A stretch of 64,000 nt of DNA from positions 4,830,501 through 4,894,500 of the forward strand of contig JAPTOF010000006.1 of assembly GCA_028554755.1 (NCBI GenBank). The letters are read 5' to 3'. This DNA comes from Cordia subcordata. Taxonomy: Eukaryota; Streptophyta; Magnoliopsida; Boraginales; Cordiaceae. Within the stretch, counting starts at the first letter, position 1, and each line of letters opens with the position of its first letter. The translations under genes and the position numbers were made by a program. This document shows, piece after piece, positions 61,647-64,000 of the stretch. The notes beneath the pieces are model-generated. The model was given only the letters and a program-made list of their open reading frames with translations. It was not told where the DNA came from and made no database searches.

Positions 61647-64000
61647 TATTAGCTCATTGGATTTCTAATCTTTCAATGTGGGATAATGGACTTGTTCCTT
61701 ATTTGCTTAGTTTACCTGGGAAATCCTTTGAAGTCTCCCATTTGAATTGTTTACCTGGGAAATCCTTTGAAGTCTCCCATTTGAGTTGTGAATTCTCTAC
61801 ATCGGGCTTCAACTATTTGTTGATCCATTATCGCTATTGATGAATACATCTTTGTCACCATTCTTATAGCTCCAAATCATACACATCTTAGCTACCATGC
61901 CTACTTTAATAGCTTGTTTCCATAGGCCTATATCGTCCATGATTCTCTATTAACATACACTATCTGAAAAGCCTCCTAGGGACTGCACAGTCTCACACCA
62001 AGCCTTGTTCCATCAAGAATCCATAGTGTTATCATGACTTCATACCATTTTGGGAGTCCAGCCCAAGCATTATGAGTTATCATGAACTTACTCCATCGTT
62101 CAAGCCCACAACCTTTCTCTATTCAGAGTCCATTATGTTACCATGACCTCCATAGTTTTCAAGAGTCTGGGGCAAGGTCTTCGAACCATTGCCTCTGATA
62201 CCATTTTGTTGGTGTGAAGGGGGTATTAGGAGTGTGTTGGAACAAAGATTTAAGTAAGAAATTTAACACAATTTTTACACGGTTCAAGGTGGAAACTTTT
62301 GGGTTTGCGGGCTTGCAACCTATATTTGATATGAGTTGTTAAATTAGCCCAACTTATTTTCTTAGCCCATCCCGTAGCATGTTTCATCTGATATGTGGTA
62401 TGCTGAAGCAAATTCCAAAGAATATGGTTCTTTTCTTGTATAATGAAGCTTAATACCAATTGGCTCTTAAACTAGTTTGTTGGTGTGACGGGGTATCAGG
62501 AATGCGTTAGAACAAAGATTAAGTAAGAATCTTGTCACAAAATTTTACGCGGTTCAAGGTGGAGATTTGTTGGGATTTTGGCTCATATTTGATATGGGTT
62601 TGTTGAATTAGCCAAACTTATTTTCAGAATCTTGATACGAAACAATATGTGGTTCAAGGTAAAGATCTGTTGGGATTTTGGCCCATATTTGATATGGGTT
62701 TGTTGAATTTGCTCAACTTATTTTCTTAGGCCCCATAGCATATTTGTTTGCTGGGAGGGGGATATTAGGAGGAGTAAGTAAGAAATTTAACACAAGATGT
62801 TATGAGATTGTGAAAATCCTACGTCCACGGGCAATAGGAGAAGAATTCCATCATATGAACAATTACAAAACATATATTCCCTTGTAATCGCCCTTAAATT
62901 TTCTGCATTTAATACTTTTCCCATATGCTTTGTTGTATAAGAAAAGAGATTGGTATATTTTATGGACTATTCCTGGTATATGTTACAGAATGGGTTAAAA
63001 TAATTTGCTGGGCCAATGCAGCTGGTCCATATCAAATATAGGCCACAAGTCCAATGTCGAACATATACGTTCTCATTCACCACATCTAAATCCCATATAT
63101 AAATTCGTTAGATTCCTTTCTTGAAAGTCAGCCTGGCTTTACAACCACCGAACTCAGGCAAAATATGTGGACTTCAGAATTTGGCAATATATTTCAGCCA
63201 AAATTTACCAAGGCTATAGTGTAGAGAGCAACTTTTACATGCTGGCTTATTTATCAACAGGACTTAATATAGTTTCATTGCATATCCAATGCAATTTTGT
63301 GGTATTTTCTGCGAACAATATGGTTGAACCTCAAAAGGCTAGTCAATTGCTGCATTATCAGCTTCTTTTAGGTAAAATTTGAGTTACAATTTCTAGTTTT
63401 GGTCATATGATCTGTTCTTTGTATTCATGTCCCTAGCATTGCTTCTTAGCCTCTCTTGTAAGGGGCTTGGCAGTTGGTATGTTAAAGCTTAATCATGTTG
63501 GACTGCTCATACATGTTTGTTGCTTCATCTTGCTGTCATCAAGTAAGGTATTCATCCTAATCTAAATTTTTTTATCCAGCAAAGCTGTGGAGCCTGATCG
63601 ACTTTTTGAGTGCCTTCCTAATTCCATGCGGCCATCATCTGGATCACCTGGAGATGCAAATGGTAAAAATCCTTCATCGAATAGTCACTCTGAACACCAT
63701 AACGGTGGTGCGGATAATGCTGTCTACACGCCACCAACTCTTATACCGCCAAGGATTCTCCCGTTGCTGCATGATTTAGCCAAACAGATGGTTCAAGCAG
63801 GCCATCGGCAGCAGCTATTAAAAATCTACAGGTGAGTATTTTTTCCCTTGATTCAACTGATACATGACTTGGGATATTGGTCATCCTCACGGTTATCATA
63901 AATTAAGTTTCTTTAGTTCCAGTTACTGACGTTGCATTTCTGCATGTAAAACATACTGTGCAAGTACAATAATATCTGATCTTAATATGTTTGACACCCC
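57219..64000 (+). CDS. EXO70A1: Exocyst subunit EXO70A1-like, 5' part (exons 1-4), truncated by the window
   Basis: Exons: 57219-57395, 57994-58089, 59927-60132, 63580-63831, with a GT donor after the last. Together they encode the first 243 residues; plant EXO70A1 proteins are about 640, so the rest lies beyond the window. Diagnostic stretches: QKSQSITDNMVSILGSFD, RPTQIRTHAIRKAHENIDKT, LKGPHEDLESYLQAIEQLR, VEPDRLFECLPNSMRPSS, PLLHDLAKQMVQAGHRQQLL. The N-terminal coiled coil (about residues 15-110) is the region that packs with other exocyst subunits. The complex tethers secretory vesicles to the plasma membrane; EXO70A1 is the main housekeeping isoform in plants. The start ATG follows AAAAAG and fits relatives. 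Introns 2 and 4 carry transposon insertions. Confidence 0.95.
58327..58698. mobile_element. hAT-like MITE in EXO70 intron 2, GC-rich
   Basis: The ends are inverted: TAGAGGTGGCAAAACGGG on the left, and CCCGTTTGCCATTTCTA on the right. The interior is dense in ACCCGCC/GGGTCAACCCG motifs, the sort of repeated subterminal sites that hAT transposases bind. It is a GC-rich island in an AT-rich intron. No clean 8-bp duplication was found. Confidence 0.72.
61609..61644. repeat. TA dinucleotide microsatellite in EXO70 intron 4
   Basis: Uninterrupted TA repeat of about 36 bp. Confidence 0.95.
61710..61788. repeat. 39-bp tandem duplication in EXO70 intron 4
   Basis: GTTTACCTGGGAAATCCTTT plus 19 more bases occurs twice in direct succession with one change. 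Confidence 0.92.
63832..64000. other. Start of EXO70 intron 4-to-next-exon intron at the window edge
   Basis: Intronic sequence after the exon 4 donor GTGAGTATT; the next exon is not in the window. Confidence 0.7.

Larger units (their letters stand above)
61230..62960 (-). mobile_element. LTR/TRIM-like debris in EXO70 intron 4, antisense
   Basis: On the minus strand TGGTATCAGAGG (62192-62203), a tRNA-Met-type primer binding site, follows a putative LTR end (ACACCAACA at 62207-62215). The LTR-like unit of about 270 bp is present in tandem: 62207-62477, 62478-62744, and a partial third from 62745. Each starts TGTTGGTGTG or a variant. The same AACTTATTTTCTTAGCCCAT string recurs at 61248 and in the first unit (near 62350), with degenerate versions in the others. 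No coding domain is visible, so it fits a TRIM-like or badly truncated element. Confidence 0.5.

Overview
This is an intron-rich, AT-rich nuclear segment from a flowering plant, almost certainly a eudicot. The evidence is plant-type gene families, GT-AG introns, a tRNA-derived SINE, a decayed Ty1/copia retrotransposon, many MITE-like elements and long poly-A/T and TA tracts. Genes fill only a minority of the window; most of the rest is repeat-derived.

From left to right the genes are: (1) a 7-exon ESCRT-III subunit of the VPS60/CHMP5 type (minus, 223-4760); (2) a 4-exon AIF/FSP1-like FAD-NAD(P)H oxidoreductase (minus, 6357-8426) with an unexplained exon-like stretch antisense in its first intron; (3) an intronless GT4-type glycosyltransferase (plus, 21863-23392); (4) an intact 11-exon myo-inositol oxygenase (MIOX, minus, 24388-26807); (5) a tandem MIOX paralogue (minus, 31430-33799) that is broken by two frameshifting deletions, a lost splice acceptor and a lost stop; (6) a 6-exon chloroplast-type Nudix hydrolase like NUDX26 (minus, 46418-49457); (7) the first four exons of an exocyst EXO70A1-type gene (plus, 57219 onward), cut by the window edge. 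I rebuilt the exon structures by hand from splice signals and family conservation. The summed exon lengths of VPS60 (714), AIF-like (1068), MIOX-A (978) and NUDX (666) are all multiples of three and end in a stop.

Repeat landscape: a SINE at about 10.0 kb with a second copy at 20.9 kb that has a 15-bp target duplication; a 7.4-kb Ty1/copia element (13.27-20.64 kb) with recognisable LTRs, a decayed interior and a large TAA/TTA palindrome; hAT-like MITEs near 12.1, 21.5 and 58.3 kb; a MITE with a 9-bp target duplication shared by intron 9 of both MIOX copies; a 395-bp tandem duplication between the MIOX copies; a LINE-type RNase H pseudogene near 42.6-43.5 kb; a long-TIR foldback element (51.85-53.51 kb) with a MITE nested in it and a short relative at 54.2-54.6 kb; and antisense LTR-like debris in EXO70 intron 4.

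From memory, VPS60.1, a GT4-like glycosyltransferase and NUDX26 are neighbours on Arabidopsis chromosome 3 (At3g10640, At3g10630, At3g10620). That suggests an old gene block that has been spread apart here by the AIF-like gene, the MIOX pair and transposons. I found no bacterial-type system, CRISPR array or operon. The genes are ordinary housekeeping or metabolic genes; the less usual content is structural (tandem pseudogenisation, nested foldback elements, palindromic repeats, the captured exon candidate).
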